64,000 bases of DNA from Streptomyces griseoincarnatus. GTDB taxonomy: Bacteria; Actinomycetota; Actinomycetes; Streptomycetales; Streptomycetaceae. Below, piece after piece: positions 50,134 through 58,374 of the stretch. The translations under genes and the position numbers were made by a program. Location: positions 434,001 through 498,000 of the forward strand of contig BMTH01000004.1 in assembly GCA_014649575.1 (NCBI GenBank). Reading direction: 5' to 3'. Every line of letters begins with the position of its first letter. Positions within the stretch are counted from its first letter, which is position 1. The notes below the pieces were generated by a model. That model was not told where the DNA came from. It saw nothing but the letters and a program-made list of their open reading frames with translations, and searched no databases.

Positions 50134-51177
50134 TCAGCCGAACTGCTGTTCCAGGTCCTTGAGCTTGCGCTCCAGGCTGTCCAGACGCGGCAGCGCCTGG
50201 GTGTCGTCCTCGGCCGTGAGATCGACCGTCCGCGCCTCACCGCCGGAGCGGCGGACCGGCTGCAGGGAGGGACGCTGGGCGGGTGCGGGCAGGGCCTCCG
50301 GCGCCGCTATGGCAGGCTCCGCGGTGACCACGTCGGACTCGCGCTCCACCGTGGCCTCCAGCTCGCGTCCGCCCCGGCCGCCGAACCCCCGGTGGCCGCG
50401 GCTGATCGCCTTCAGGCGGGCCCGCTCCATGCGCTCCTGCTCCCGCCGGCGCCGCTTCTCCTGCTCCTTGCGGAGCTTGTCCTCGCGGACCTCCTCGACC
50501 GCCTCGTCGAGGCTGCGCACGCCCTCCAGCAGCATCAGCGACCAGGCGCGGTAGGTCTCGCGGGGCGCGCGCAGCCAGCGGACGATGCGGATCTGCGGCA
50601 ACGGCCGCGGCACCAGGCCCTGTTCCCGCAGCGCGGCGCGGCGGGTCTGCTTCAGCGCGCGGTCGAAGAGGACCGCGGCGGACAGGGACATGCCCGCGAA
50701 GAAGTGCGGGGCGCCCGCGTGGCCGATGCCACGCGGCGCGTGGACCCAGTTGAACCAGGCCGCGGCGAAGGCGAACGTCCATACGAGTATGCGCGAGCCG
50801 AGGGCCGCGTCACCGTGGCTGGCCTCGCGCACAGCGAGCACCGAGCAGAACATCGCCGCGCCGTCCAGGCCGAAGGGGACGAGGTACTGCCACCCGCCGG
50901 ACAGGCCGAGGTTCTGTTCACCGAAGCCGACCAGGCCGTGGAAGGACAGGGCGGCGGCCACCGCCGCGCAGCAGAACAGCAGCACGTAGGAGACGGTGCC
51001 GTAGATGGCCTCCTTGCGCCTGCGGCGCTCCTCGCTGCGCTCCCACGAGTCGTCGGCGCTCGTGTCCTTGACCGAGGAGCGCTTGCCGCGCGCCAGCACC
51101 GCCACCGCCGCCAGCATGCCCAGGAGCAGCACGGCGCCCGGAAGCAGCCAGTTCAGCGATATGTCGGTCAGTCTCAT
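50134..51177 (-). CDS. DUF2637 membrane protein with C-terminal coiled coils
   Basis: The 347-residue protein has five hydrophobic segments (WLLPGAVLLLGMLAAVAVLA; VSYVLLFCCAAVAAALSFHG; YLVPFGLDGAAMFCSVLAV; ILVWTFAFAAAWFNWVHA; FFAGMSLSAAVLFDRAL). The last four make the DUF2637 domain, also found in spread proteins of streptomycete plasmids. A cytoplasmic tail follows with a highly charged coiled coil (EVREDKLRKEQEKRRRREQE) and a terminal heptad stretch (LPRLDSLERKLKDLEQQFG). No plasmid or integration genes are nearby, so this is probably a chromosomal family member. AAGGGACC precedes ATG 51177. Function unknown. Confidence 0.85.
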   Translation of the reverse strand: MRLTDISLNWLLPGAVLLLGMLAAVAVLARGKRSSVKDTSADDSWERSEERRRRKEAIYGTVSYVLLFCCAAVAAALSFHGLVGFGEQNLGLSGGWQYLVPFGLDGAAMFCSVLAVREASHGDAALGSRILVWTFAFAAAWFNWVHAPRGIGHAGAPHFFAGMSLSAAVLFDRALKQTRRAALREQGLVPRPLPQIRIVRWLRAPRETYRAWSLMLLEGVRSLDEAVEEVREDKLRKEQEKRRRREQERMERARLKAISRGHRGFGGRGGRELEATVERESDVVTAEPAIAAPEALPAPAQRPSLQPVRRSGGEARTVDLTAEDDTQALPRLDSLERKLKDLEQQFG

Positions 51178-51459
51178 CTAGGGGTCCCTTGCATTGGGAT
51201 AGGGCGTAACGCCCGCCATGGTGGCCCAATCCCGGCGTCCCTCAGGGGGTTTCGGGGCAAGAGGCCGCCAACGTGGTGCGAGGGGGGTGTCCTGGGCGGC
51301 TTTCTGCTCGAACTGCCGCATGAGGGGCGGGAGTTGAGTTCGAATAAGACTACCCGTACGGATGGTTCCACGGAGTAATCCTGCGGGCGGTGAGGAAATT
51401 GTGAAGTGCTCGTGACCTCGCCGCTCCGCCCGGCGCGCGTCGGCGGCGGACACAACGAT
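51178..51459. other. Gene-free region upstream of the DUF2637 gene
   Basis: About 280 bp with locally lower G+C and no convincing coding frame. On the reverse strand GGAAC and GTCTT are 14 bp apart near 51345-51370, loosely like an ECF-sigma promoter, but the spacing is short. It probably carries the DUF2637 promoter. Confidence 0.4.
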
Positions 51460-51497
51460 GGGGCGGCCCGGACGATCTTACGTCGTCCGGCCGCCCC
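51460..51497. terminator. Terminator of the FhuF-like gene
   Basis: GGGGCGG and CCGGACGA (51460-51475, one bulged C) pair with TCGTCCGG and CCGCCCC (51483-51497) around a 7-nt loop. It begins 18 nt past the stop codon of the reverse-strand gene. Confidence 0.8.
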
Positions 51498-51515
51498 GCC
51501 TTGTCCTACGTCGCG

Positions 51516-52388
51516 TCAACCGGCCTGCCCGACCAGCTCCTTCTCCCGTTCGGGGGCGCGCACCGCGGTCCGCTGCTTGGCGCAGGTGCGCGGACAGGTG
51601 GCGCAGACGTCCGCCGGGCGCAGCGTGTAGAACATGCAGCAGCTCACCCGCTCCCGGGTGGCGGCGGCCGGTTCCCCGCCGGGCCCTGACGGCCTGCGGA
51701 ACGTCACCGCGCCGACGTACGGCTGCGTCGCGCCCGGCAGCAGCAGCTCGAGCTCGCGCAGAGCCCGCTCCTCCTCGCCGAGCAGCCCCGCGACGTACCA
51801 GAGGCTCTCGACGATCTCGTCGGTCGCCATGCCCCACAGCGCCCGGCCGCGCCGGCGCATGCGGGGGCCGAATCCGGCCAGCACGGGCTCCAGGTGCTCG
51901 GCGACCGCCGCGCGCACCTCCGCCCGCAGCGCCTCCTCGTCCTCCACGACGCGCGCGCCGGGCAGGGCGGCGGCCGGGTCGTCCGGCAGGCAGGCGAAAC
52001 CGGCGGGGCGTACGGCCATGCGGCCGACGGCGAGCCCGGCGGCGGTGCGGTCGAACGAGACGTGCGTCACGGGGTAGCGCGGGACTCGGCGGTGCAGGAA
52101 CCATGGCACGGTGATCAGCAGGCAGGCGGGCCAGGCGTACCGGTGCAGACCGAAGCTGGCGATGACGTCCGGGCGGCCCTGCTGCCCGTAGTCCCGCCGC
52201 ACCTGCGTGTCGTCCCAGGCGAGGAAGGCGTCCATGGTCTCCCCGCCTGCGGCGAGGTCGGCGGCGGCGACCCAGCCGCCGCCCCGGGGGGCCGCCTCAC
52301 CCGCGCCGAGCTCGGTGACGGCGAGGGCCGGGAAGGCCTCCGCCAGGCGGGCGTACGCGTCCGCGACGGCCGAACCGGGCACGGCCAT
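51516..52388 (-). CDS. FhuF-like (2Fe-2S) ferric-siderophore reductase
   Basis: The 290-residue protein ends in the FhuF-type cysteine cluster CCMFYTLRPADVCATC (C-C-x10-C-x2-C), which holds an unusual 2Fe-2S centre. The preceding part (DTQVRRDYGQQGRPDVIASF, GLHRYAWPACLLITVPWFLH, TDEIVESLWYVAGLLGEEER) matches actinobacterial siderophore-iron reductases. It would reduce ferric iron from imported siderophores in the cytoplasm. A DmdR/IdeR iron box at 52426-52444 lies 38 bp upstream, so it should be repressed when iron is plentiful. No siderophore genes are adjacent. No strong ribosome site marks ATG 52388. Confidence 0.88.
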   Translation of the reverse strand: MAVPGSAVADAYARLAEAFPALAVTELGAGEAAPRGGGWVAAADLAAGGETMDAFLAWDDTQVRRDYGQQGRPDVIASFGLHRYAWPACLLITVPWFLHRRVPRYPVTHVSFDRTAAGLAVGRMAVRPAGFACLPDDPAAALPGARVVEDEEALRAEVRAAVAEHLEPVLAGFGPRMRRRGRALWGMATDEIVESLWYVAGLLGEEERALRELELLLPGATQPYVGAVTFRRPSGPGGEPAAATRERVSCCMFYTLRPADVCATCPRTCAKQRTAVRAPEREKELVGQAG

Positions 52389-52425
52389 GGGACCACCCCT
52401 TCACGTCTCGTGGAGCCGGGCAATA

Positions 52426-52444
52426 AAAGGTAAGCCTCACCTTA
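52426..52444. promoter_or_regulatory. Iron box (DmdR/IdeR-type operator)
   Basis: On the reverse strand the 19 bp read TAAGGTGAGGCTTACCTTT, matching most positions of the consensus TTAGGTTAGGCTAACCTAA. It precedes the FhuF-like reductase gene. Confidence 0.85.
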
Positions 52445-52555
52445 CCCAACATCGCGGAGATGTGAACTGGCGTCCGATGCGCTTATGGTGCTTGACGCAC
52501 AGGTGCCAACCCGCCGTAACGACCCCAAGTACCGACACGTCCGCAGGAGGACCTT

Positions 52556-53401
52556 GTGAAGCAGGGCACGCAGGGCTCCGCCGGGACGACGACGGGCGAG
52601 GCGGCCGCGGCCGCCGAGGCCGCCGCCGGGACCGCACGGAGCCGCTACCGGGTGCCCTCCCAGCCGGCCGCAGGTGAAGCGGACCGGCGCCGCGACGCCG
52701 GAGCCGCCACCGAGGGGTCCGCGCGCGGTGAGCACACCCACGGCGAGCCCGTCCTTCCGCGGCCCCGGCCCGCCGTCCAGCGGTCGTCCGTACGCGGCCA
52801 GGTCCTCGCCGCCCTGCGCACCGCGCTGGTCACCGGCGACCTGCGGCCCGGCGAGGTCTACTCGGGGCCCGTGCTGGCCGAGCGCTTCGGCGTCTCCGCC
52901 ACGCCCGTCCGCGAGGCCATGCAGCAGCTCGCCCAGGAGGGCGCGGTCGAGGTCGTGCCCAACCGGGGCTTCCGGGTCGTCGAGCGCGGCCCGCGGGAGC
53001 TGGCCGAGCTGGCGGAGGTGCGCGCGCTGATCGAGGTCCCGGTGATGCTGCGGCTGGCCCGTACCGTGCCGGCCGAGCGGTGGGCCGGACTGCGCCCGCT
53101 CGCCGAGGCCACCGTCCGCGCCGCCTCCTCCGGCTGCCGCGCCACGTACGCCGAGGCCGACCGTGCCTTCCACAGCGCGGTCCTCGCCCTCGCCGGCAAC
53201 CAGCAACTGGTCGGCGTGGCCGAGGAGTTGCACCGGCGCGCCCAGTGGCCCCTGGCGGGCGGCGGCGCTCCCGGCGGCGGCACCCGCGCCGAACTCATCG
53301 CGGACGCCCACGAACACACGGCCCTGCTGGACGCGTTGATCGCGGGCGACCTGGACGTGGTGCGGACGCTGGTGGGGGAGCACTTCAACGGAGCGGAGTA
53401 G
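52556..53401 (+). CDS. GntR family regulator with FCD-type ligand domain
   Basis: The 281-residue protein has a long disordered N-terminus of about 80 residues, then a GntR winged helix (VRGQVLAALRTALVTGDLRP, VLAERFGVSATPVREAMQQL, AQEGAVEVVPNRGFRVVE). The C-terminal all-helical FCD domain (ELAEVRALIEVPVMLRLART, YAEADRAFHSAVLALAGNQQ, HEHTALLDALIAGDLD) carries the Asp/His set that binds metal and carboxylate ligands. The target and ligand are unknown. It starts at GTG 52556 with AGGAGG 5 nt ahead. It is divergent from the FhuF-like gene, sharing a 167-bp region with the iron box, but control by iron is not implied. Confidence 0.9.
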   Translation: MKQGTQGSAGTTTGEAAAAAEAAAGTARSRYRVPSQPAAGEADRRRDAGAATEGSARGEHTHGEPVLPRPRPAVQRSSVRGQVLAALRTALVTGDLRPGEVYSGPVLAERFGVSATPVREAMQQLAQEGAVEVVPNRGFRVVERGPRELAELAEVRALIEVPVMLRLARTVPAERWAGLRPLAEATVRAASSGCRATYAEADRAFHSAVLALAGNQQLVGVAEELHRRAQWPLAGGGAPGGGTRAELIADAHEHTALLDALIAGDLDVVRTLVGEHFNGAE

Positions 53402-53514
53402 GAGGGGGCACCCCCTCCGACACACGCCCCGGCGGCCTCGAGCACCGGCCCCCCGACCGGACCCCCGGGTGCCCGGTCCCCCGGTTCACCCGAACGAGGC
53501 CCCCTTGAAGCGGC

Positions 53515-54297
53515 TCACGCCGTCGCCGCGTCCTCCTCCGGAGGGGCGAGGCGGTGGGCGAGCCAGGTGGGGACTCCGCCCAGGAGGCGGAACAGGCGGC
53601 GGGCCTCCTCGCGGAGACGGGCGGCCTCGGGCTCCGTCTCCGTGTCCGCCAGGGACACCAGTGCCGGCGCCGTGCCGACCAGGTACCCCAGCTCCTCGCG
53701 GATCCGCAGCGACTCCGCGAACCCGTGCCGGGCCTCCGTCAGCTCGCCCTCGCGCAGGGCCAGTCCGGCGAGATGGCGCCAGGTGGCGGACAGCAGCAGC
53801 GGGTCGGCGTGGGCCGTGGCGCCCGCGTGGGCCCGCCGGTACGCCGCGCGGGCGGCCTGCGGGGAGCGGGTGAGGTTCTCCGCGATCAGACCGCGCCGGA
53901 AGTCCAGCAGCGGCCGCCCCGCCGCGCCCGGCGCGATCAGCGCGGCGGCCCGGCCCAGCGCGGCGCGCGCCTCGTCGGCCCGGTCCCGGACCTGCAACAG
54001 CGTGGCGGCGTAGGCCAAGTACCCGCGTTCACAAGCGGCCGCGCCCCGCTCGTCGTCGGTGTGCGCCAGCGCCTCCGCCGTGCGCAGCGCGTCCTCCGCG
54101 TCCTCCCACCCCGCCTCGGTGTACAGACACCGCTCCACCAGCAGCGACGCCCGCTGCAGGGCGGCCTGGGGGGTGGCAGGGGCGAGCAGTGCGGCCGCGT
54201 CCACCCAGCAGGCGCGGGAGCGAAGCCGCCACACCGCCGTCTGGAGGGGATCGTCTTCGGCGGTCGTTCCGTCACCGGACATGGCGGTATGCGCCAC
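53515..54297 (-). CDS. TPR-like helical repeat protein
   Basis: The 260-residue protein is rich in Ala, Leu and Arg and forms consecutive helix pairs with TPR character: PQAALQRASLLVERCLYTEA, GWEDAEDALRTAEALAHTDD, ERGYLAYAATLLQVRDRADE, ARAALGRAAAL and HADPLLLSATWRHLAGLALR, EGELTEARHGFAESLRIREE. The strongest TPR unit is the last. No enzymatic domain is seen; such proteins act as scaffolds. GTG 54297 is used because GGGAGGG lies 4 nt before it; ATG 54282 and GTG 54315 are alternatives. The upstream region holds the intergenic repeat cluster. Confidence 0.8.
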   Translation of the reverse strand: MAHTAMSGDGTTAEDDPLQTAVWRLRSRACWVDAAALLAPATPQAALQRASLLVERCLYTEAGWEDAEDALRTAEALAHTDDERGAAACERGYLAYAATLLQVRDRADEARAALGRAAALIAPGAAGRPLLDFRRGLIAENLTRSPQAARAAYRRAHAGATAHADPLLLSATWRHLAGLALREGELTEARHGFAESLRIREELGYLVGTAPALVSLADTETEPEAARLREEARRLFRLLGGVPTWLAHRLAPPEEDAATA

Positions 54298-54479
54298 GTT
54301 GCCCTCCCCGAGCACGCCATCGAGCTGTTGAGTGGTGGCCGCATCTCAGCACGAACCACCGGGCCCGGCCAAGAGGGCGGGTGAAGGATTTCACAAAGTC
54401 ATGGGGAGCGGGGCGGAAGCGGGGAGTCCGGCCTGTGGCCGGGTCGGGGGAGGGCGGCACCCTCGTGGCTGGATCCGTC

Positions 54480-54805
54480 GTGCGGCGGGTGCGGGCCCGG
54501 TCGTGGCTGGTCGCGCAGTTCCCCGCGCCCCTGGGGGTGTTTGGACCTGCGGTCGGTCCCGCAGTTCCCCGCGCCTCCGTGAGGTGTTGCGCCTGCGGTC
54601 GGGCGCGAGCGTCGCGGTCGGTCTCGGTCGCGCGGCGGGTGCGGGCCCGGTCGTGGCTGGTCGCGCAGTTCCCCGCGCCCCTGGGGGTGTTTGGACCTGC
54701 GGTCGGTTGGGCGCTTGGACGGATGGGCCTCGCGGCCGCTGGGGTCGTGCGGCGGGTGCGGGCCCGGTCGTGGCTGGTCGCGCAGTTCCCCGCGCCCCTG
54801 AGGGG
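54480..54805. repeat. Cluster of streptomycete intergenic repeats, three full copies and one degraded
   Basis: A 33-bp core starting TCGTGGCTGGTCGCGCAG and ending CCCCGCGCCCCTG occurs at 54501-54533, 54651-54683 and 54768-54800. All three are preceded by GGCGGGTGCGGGCCCGG, and the first two are followed by GGGTGTTTGGACCTGCGGTC. A degraded copy lies at about 54556-54590. A further core copy is at 60889-60921. The whole gap between the TPR and PucR genes is non-coding. Confidence 0.85.
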
Positions 54806-54831
54806 GTCGCCCTGAGGGTGGTTGCGTAAGC

Positions 54832-54848
54832 CCCCGCGTTCCGCGGGG
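54832..54848 (-). terminator. Short GC hairpin after the pucR-like gene
   Basis: CCCCGCG (54832-54838) pairs with CGCGGGG (54842-54848) around TTC. It lies 21 nt past the stop of the reverse-strand regulator gene. Confidence 0.5.
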
Positions 54849-54869
54849 TGTTGCAGTCCTGGGCGGTGC

Positions 54870-56564
54870 TCAGCTCATCCGCAGCGCCAGGAAGAAGTCC
54901 AGCTTGTCCTCCAGCCGTGACAGGTCGCGCCCCGTCAACTGCTCGATGCGGCCGACGCGGTAGCGCAGTGTGTTGACGTGCAGGTGGAGGCGGGTGGCGC
55001 AGCGGGTCCAGGAGCCGTCGGAGTCGAGGAACGCCTCCAGGGTGGGGATCAGCTCGGCGCGGTGCCGGCGGTCGTACTCGCGCAGCGGGTCCAGCAGCCG
55101 GGCGGTGAACGCGCGCCGCACGTCGTCGGGCACGAACGGCAGCAGCAGCACGTGCGATGCCAGCTCCTGGTGTCCGGCCGCGCACACCCGGCCGGGGCGC
55201 GCCGCCGCGACCCGGCGTGCGTGCCGGGCCTCCTCCAGCGCGCCGCGCAGCCCCTCGGCCGAGTGCACCGCCGCGGACACGCCGACGGTGAGCCGTCCGT
55301 CGCCGTCCAGGCCCGCCGTCAGCGGCCCGCGTACGGACTCCAGCAGCGCGTCGGCCAGCACACCGGCCCCGGCCTCGTCGTGCTCGTCGGCCACGGAGGG
55401 CAGCGGGACCAGCGCGATCGCCTCGTCGCCGGTGTGCGCCACCGCGATCCGGTCGGACGGCTCGGGTCCGGTCGACGCCGGGTCGACCAGGATCTCCTCG
55501 AGCAGCGCCTGTGTGACCGGGCCGGCGTCGCCGCGCCCGTCCTCCCACTCGACCCGGGCGACCACGACCTGCCAGTGCGGCGCGGTGCCGAGACCGGGCA
55601 GCAGCACCGGCGCGGCGACCCGCAGGCGCGCCGCGATCTCCCCGGGCGCGGCGCCCGTCTGCACCAGCTCCAGCACCTCCTGGGCGAGCCGCCGCCGCAC
55701 CGTGCGCGCCGCGTCCCGCCGGTCCCGCTCGACGGCGATCAGCTGCGTGACGCCCTGAAGCAGGTCCAGCCGCTCCTCTGCCCAGTCACCCGCGTCCGCC
55801 TCGACCGCCAGCAGCCAGTCCGCGAGCATCGTCTCGCGCGGGTCGGCCGGCTCGGAGGACGGACCGTGCCCGCTGCCCCGCACCGGGAAGAGGCTGTACG
55901 TCGTCCGGTCCAGCACCACCCGGTGCGGGCCGCGCCGCCCGGTCCGCACGGCCGCCAGATGCTCCGCCGCGAGCCGCGCGCACGCCTCGGTGTCCAGCGC
56001 GGGCACGCCTCCGCGCGCCCCCGAGGTCTCCTTGGGCGCCGCGATCAGCCGGCCGGTGGGCGAGAGCACCCACGCGCGCAGGTCCAGGTCGGAGCCGAGC
56101 AGGTCGAGCACCACGTCGGGGCCGCCGCCCGCCGGTCCGGAGGTCATCATCCGCCGGTGCCGGTCGACGACGGCCGCCAGGTCCCCGGCGCGCTCGCCTG
56201 ACACCTGCCGCACGACGTGCTCGGTGATGGTCGCGAACGCCACCGACTCGTGCACCGCGAACAGCGGCAGCCTGTGCCGCGCGCACGCCTCGACCAGGTC
56301 GTCGGGGACGTCCCCCAGCTCCGCCTCGCCCGCGGCCAGCGCGGCCACCCCGGCCTGGACCAGGATCCGTACGAACGGCTCGGAGTCGGCGGCGTCGCGG
56401 CGCCAGGCCAGCCCCGTCAGCACCAGTTCGCCGCCGGACAGATAGCGGCTGGGATCGCGCAGGTCGGTGGTCATCACCCCGCGCACCCCGCGGTCCAGCT
56501 CGTCCTCCCCGCCGAGCAGCTTCAGGCCCAGCGCGTCGGTGTCCAGCAGTGCGCGCAGCCGCAT
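54870..56564 (-). CDS. PucR family regulator of purine catabolism
   Basis: The 564-residue protein has the PucR layout. The N-terminal domain is MRLRALLDTDALGLKLLGGE, DRGVRGVMTTDLRDPSRYLS, GGELVLTGLAWRRDAAD. The middle carries a GGDEF-like/CdaR region (WQVVVARVEWEDGR, RLTVGVSAAVHSAEGLRGAL, EEARHARRVAAARPG). The C-terminal helix-turn-helix is of the PucR type: LIPTLEAFLDSDGSWTRCAT, RLHLHVNTLRYRVGRIEQLT, GRDLSRLEDKLDFFLAL. It is divergent from the xanthine dehydrogenase operon, so it probably controls purine oxidation. ATG 56564 gives the usual family start; GTG 56594-56596 is possible. Confidence 0.92.
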   Translation of the reverse strand: MRLRALLDTDALGLKLLGGEDELDRGVRGVMTTDLRDPSRYLSGGELVLTGLAWRRDAADSEPFVRILVQAGVAALAAGEAELGDVPDDLVEACARHRLPLFAVHESVAFATITEHVVRQVSGERAGDLAAVVDRHRRMMTSGPAGGGPDVVLDLLGSDLDLRAWVLSPTGRLIAAPKETSGARGGVPALDTEACARLAAEHLAAVRTGRRGPHRVVLDRTTYSLFPVRGSGHGPSSEPADPRETMLADWLLAVEADAGDWAEERLDLLQGVTQLIAVERDRRDAARTVRRRLAQEVLELVQTGAAPGEIAARLRVAAPVLLPGLGTAPHWQVVVARVEWEDGRGDAGPVTQALLEEILVDPASTGPEPSDRIAVAHTGDEAIALVPLPSVADEHDEAGAGVLADALLESVRGPLTAGLDGDGRLTVGVSAAVHSAEGLRGALEEARHARRVAAARPGRVCAAGHQELASHVLLLPFVPDDVRRAFTARLLDPLREYDRRHRAELIPTLEAFLDSDGSWTRCATRLHLHVNTLRYRVGRIEQLTGRDLSRLEDKLDFFLALRMS

Positions 56565-56906
56565 TCTCGTCGCCGCCGTTCCTTGTCTCGTCACCCGTGG
56601 GAGGGGGAAGGGATGGTCGGGAGAGGCCCCGGGGGACTGGCCTGCGGACATGCTCCGCCGGCTCCCGATCGCCTTCCGCGTTACTGGAGGAAGACCGGAA
56701 GGTTACTGAGGCTCTCCGTTCATATGAATCTACAAGATGCCCGCGTTGGCCAGCCAACTCCTTCATGGTTTCCGTGACTGACCCGGGCGGAGTACGCGGC
56801 GGTGTACTGGGCGCACTCCACGTGAACACCGCAGGAACGAGCCGGGCCCGCCGCACACGGATTGGCTCAATCTGTACGCCCCACGAGACGAAGAAGAGAG
56901 CCGGTC
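56565..56906. promoter_or_regulatory. Divergent control region between pucR-like and xdh genes
   Basis: This 342-bp region has lower G+C than its surroundings. It contains a perfect inverted repeat GTTGGC-CA-GCCAAC (56745-56758), a looser one GATTG-GCT-CAATC near 56864, and a CCTTCCG/CGGAAGG pair around 56672-56702 flanked by two GTTACTG copies. These are candidate binding sites for the PucR-like protein or other purine-responsive factors; no binding is shown. Confidence 0.5.
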
Positions 56907-57797
56907 ATGGACTTCCTTCGACCCGCCAGCTGGGAGGAGGCGCTCGCCGCGAAGGCCGAGCACCCCACCGCTGTGCCGATCGCGGGCGGCACCGACGTGA
57001 TGGTCGAGATCAACTTCGACCACCGCCGTCCCGAGTACCTGATGGACCTCACCCGCATCGGTGATCTCCACGCATGGGAGGTGGGCGACGACACCGTACG
57101 GCTCGGCGCCTCCGTCCCCTACGCGGAGATCATGGAGCATCTGCGCCCCGAGCTGCCGGGCCTCGCCCTCGCCTCCCACACGGTCGCCTCCCCGCAGATC
57201 CGCAACCGCGGCGGCGTCGGCGGCAACCTCGGCACCGCCTCCCCGGCCGGCGACGCCCACCCCGCCCTGCTCGCGGCCGGCGCCGAGGTCGAGGTGGAGT
57301 CCGTGCGCGGATCCCGCCGCATCCCCATCGACGACTTCTACACCGGTGTGAAGCGCAACGCGCTCGCGCCCGACGAGCTGATCCGCGCCGTCCACATCGA
57401 CAAGGCCGACGGACCGCAGCAGTACTCCAAGGTCGGCACCCGCAACGCCATGGTCATCGCCGTGTGCGCCTTCGGCCTCGCCCTGCACCCGGAGACCCGC
57501 ACGGTCCGCACCGGCATCGGCTCGGCCGCCCCGACCCCGATCCGCGCGCGGGCCGCCGAGGACTTCCTCAACGCGGCCCTGGAGGAGGGCGGCTTCTGGG
57601 ACAACGGGAAGATCATCACCCCGTCCGTGGCGAAGCGGTTCGCCGCCCTGTGCGCCGCCGCCTGCAACCCCATCGACGACGTGCGCGGCACCGCGAGCTA
57701 CCGCCGTCACGCGGTCGGCGTGATGGCCCGCCGCACCCTGACCTGGACCTGGGAGTCGTACCGCGGCGCCCACCGCACCACGGAGGGAGCCGCGTAA
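56907..57797 (+). CDS. Xanthine dehydrogenase, FAD-binding subunit
   Basis: The 296-residue protein is the medium subunit of a molybdenum hydroxylase. Its PCMH-type FAD domain has MDFLRPASWEEALAAKAEHP, VPIAGGTDVMVEINFDHRRP, LASHTVASPQIRNRGGVGGN and LGTASPAGDAHPALLA; the C-terminal CODH flavoprotein domain has YSKVGTRNAMVIAVCAFGLA and RTVRTGIGSAAPTPIRA. It passes electrons from the 2Fe-2S subunit to NAD+. AAGAGAG precedes ATG 56907. The stop TAA shares its final A with the next ATG (TAATG), so translation is coupled. The substrate is taken as xanthine or hypoxanthine because of the PucR, permease and XdhC neighbours. Confidence 0.93.
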   Translation: MDFLRPASWEEALAAKAEHPTAVPIAGGTDVMVEINFDHRRPEYLMDLTRIGDLHAWEVGDDTVRLGASVPYAEIMEHLRPELPGLALASHTVASPQIRNRGGVGGNLGTASPAGDAHPALLAAGAEVEVESVRGSRRIPIDDFYTGVKRNALAPDELIRAVHIDKADGPQQYSKVGTRNAMVIAVCAFGLALHPETRTVRTGIGSAAPTPIRARAAEDFLNAALEEGGFWDNGKIITPSVAKRFAALCAAACNPIDDVRGTASYRRHAVGVMARRTLTWTWESYRGAHRTTEGAA

Positions 57798-58372
57798 TGC
57801 GCGTCAACTTCACCGTCAACGGACGCCCCCAGCAGGCCGACGACGTCTGGGAGGGCGAGTCCCTCCTCTACGTCCTGCGCGAGCGCCTCGGCCTGCCCGG
57901 CTCGAAGAACGCCTGCGAACAGGGCGAGTGCGGCTCCTGCACCGTACGGCTCGACGGCGTGCCCGTGTGCTCCTGTCTGGTCGCCGCAGGCCAGGCCGAG
58001 GGCCGCGAGGTCGTCACCGTGGAGGGCCTCGCCGACCACGCCCGGCAGCGCGCCCGCGGGGCCGGCGGCACCTGTGGCACCTCCCTCGACGAGGCCAAGG
58101 GATGGACGGCCGACGGCACCGACTCGCAGACCGGTGAGGGCGCGGAACTCTCACCCGTGCAGCAGGCGTTCATCGACGCCGGCGCCGTCCAGTGCGGCTT
58201 CTGCACCCCCGGGCTGCTGGTCGCCGCCGACGAGATGCTGGAGCGCCGTCCCAACCCGTCCGACGCGGACATCCGCGAGGCGCTCTCCGGCAACCTGTGC
58301 CGCTGCACCGGCTACGAGAAGATCATGGACGCGGTCCGCCTCGCGGCCGCCCGCCAGTCCGAGGGGGTCTGA
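57797..58372 (+). CDS. Xanthine dehydrogenase, 2Fe-2S subunit
   Basis: The 191-residue small subunit carries two iron-sulfur clusters. The plant-type ferredoxin motif is CEQGECGSCTV, with the fourth Cys in VCSC; the second domain has CGFCTPG and CRC in NLCRCTGYEKI. It is longer than the usual 160 residues because of an insertion of about 30 residues between the clusters (ARGAGGTCGTSLDEAKGWTA, DGTDSQTGEGAELSPVQ), which includes an extra Cys. It shuttles electrons from the molybdenum site to FAD. It overlaps the preceding gene by one base and ends 2 nt before the large subunit gene. Confidence 0.94.
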   Translation: MRVNFTVNGRPQQADDVWEGESLLYVLRERLGLPGSKNACEQGECGSCTVRLDGVPVCSCLVAAGQAEGREVVTVEGLADHARQRARGAGGTCGTSLDEAKGWTADGTDSQTGEGAELSPVQQAFIDAGAVQCGFCTPGLLVAADEMLERRPNPSDADIREALSGNLCRCTGYEKIMDAVRLAAARQSEGV

Positions 58373-58374
58373 GC

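Noticed and set aside
50134..51177. Plasmid or integrative element relic suggested by the DUF2637 protein
   Set aside because: No integrase, replication, tra genes, tRNA or att repeats nearby.
51178..51455. Small reverse-strand frames of 91-93 codons upstream of the DUF2637 gene
   Set aside because: Poor third-position G+C and no ribosome site; more likely promoter and leader DNA.
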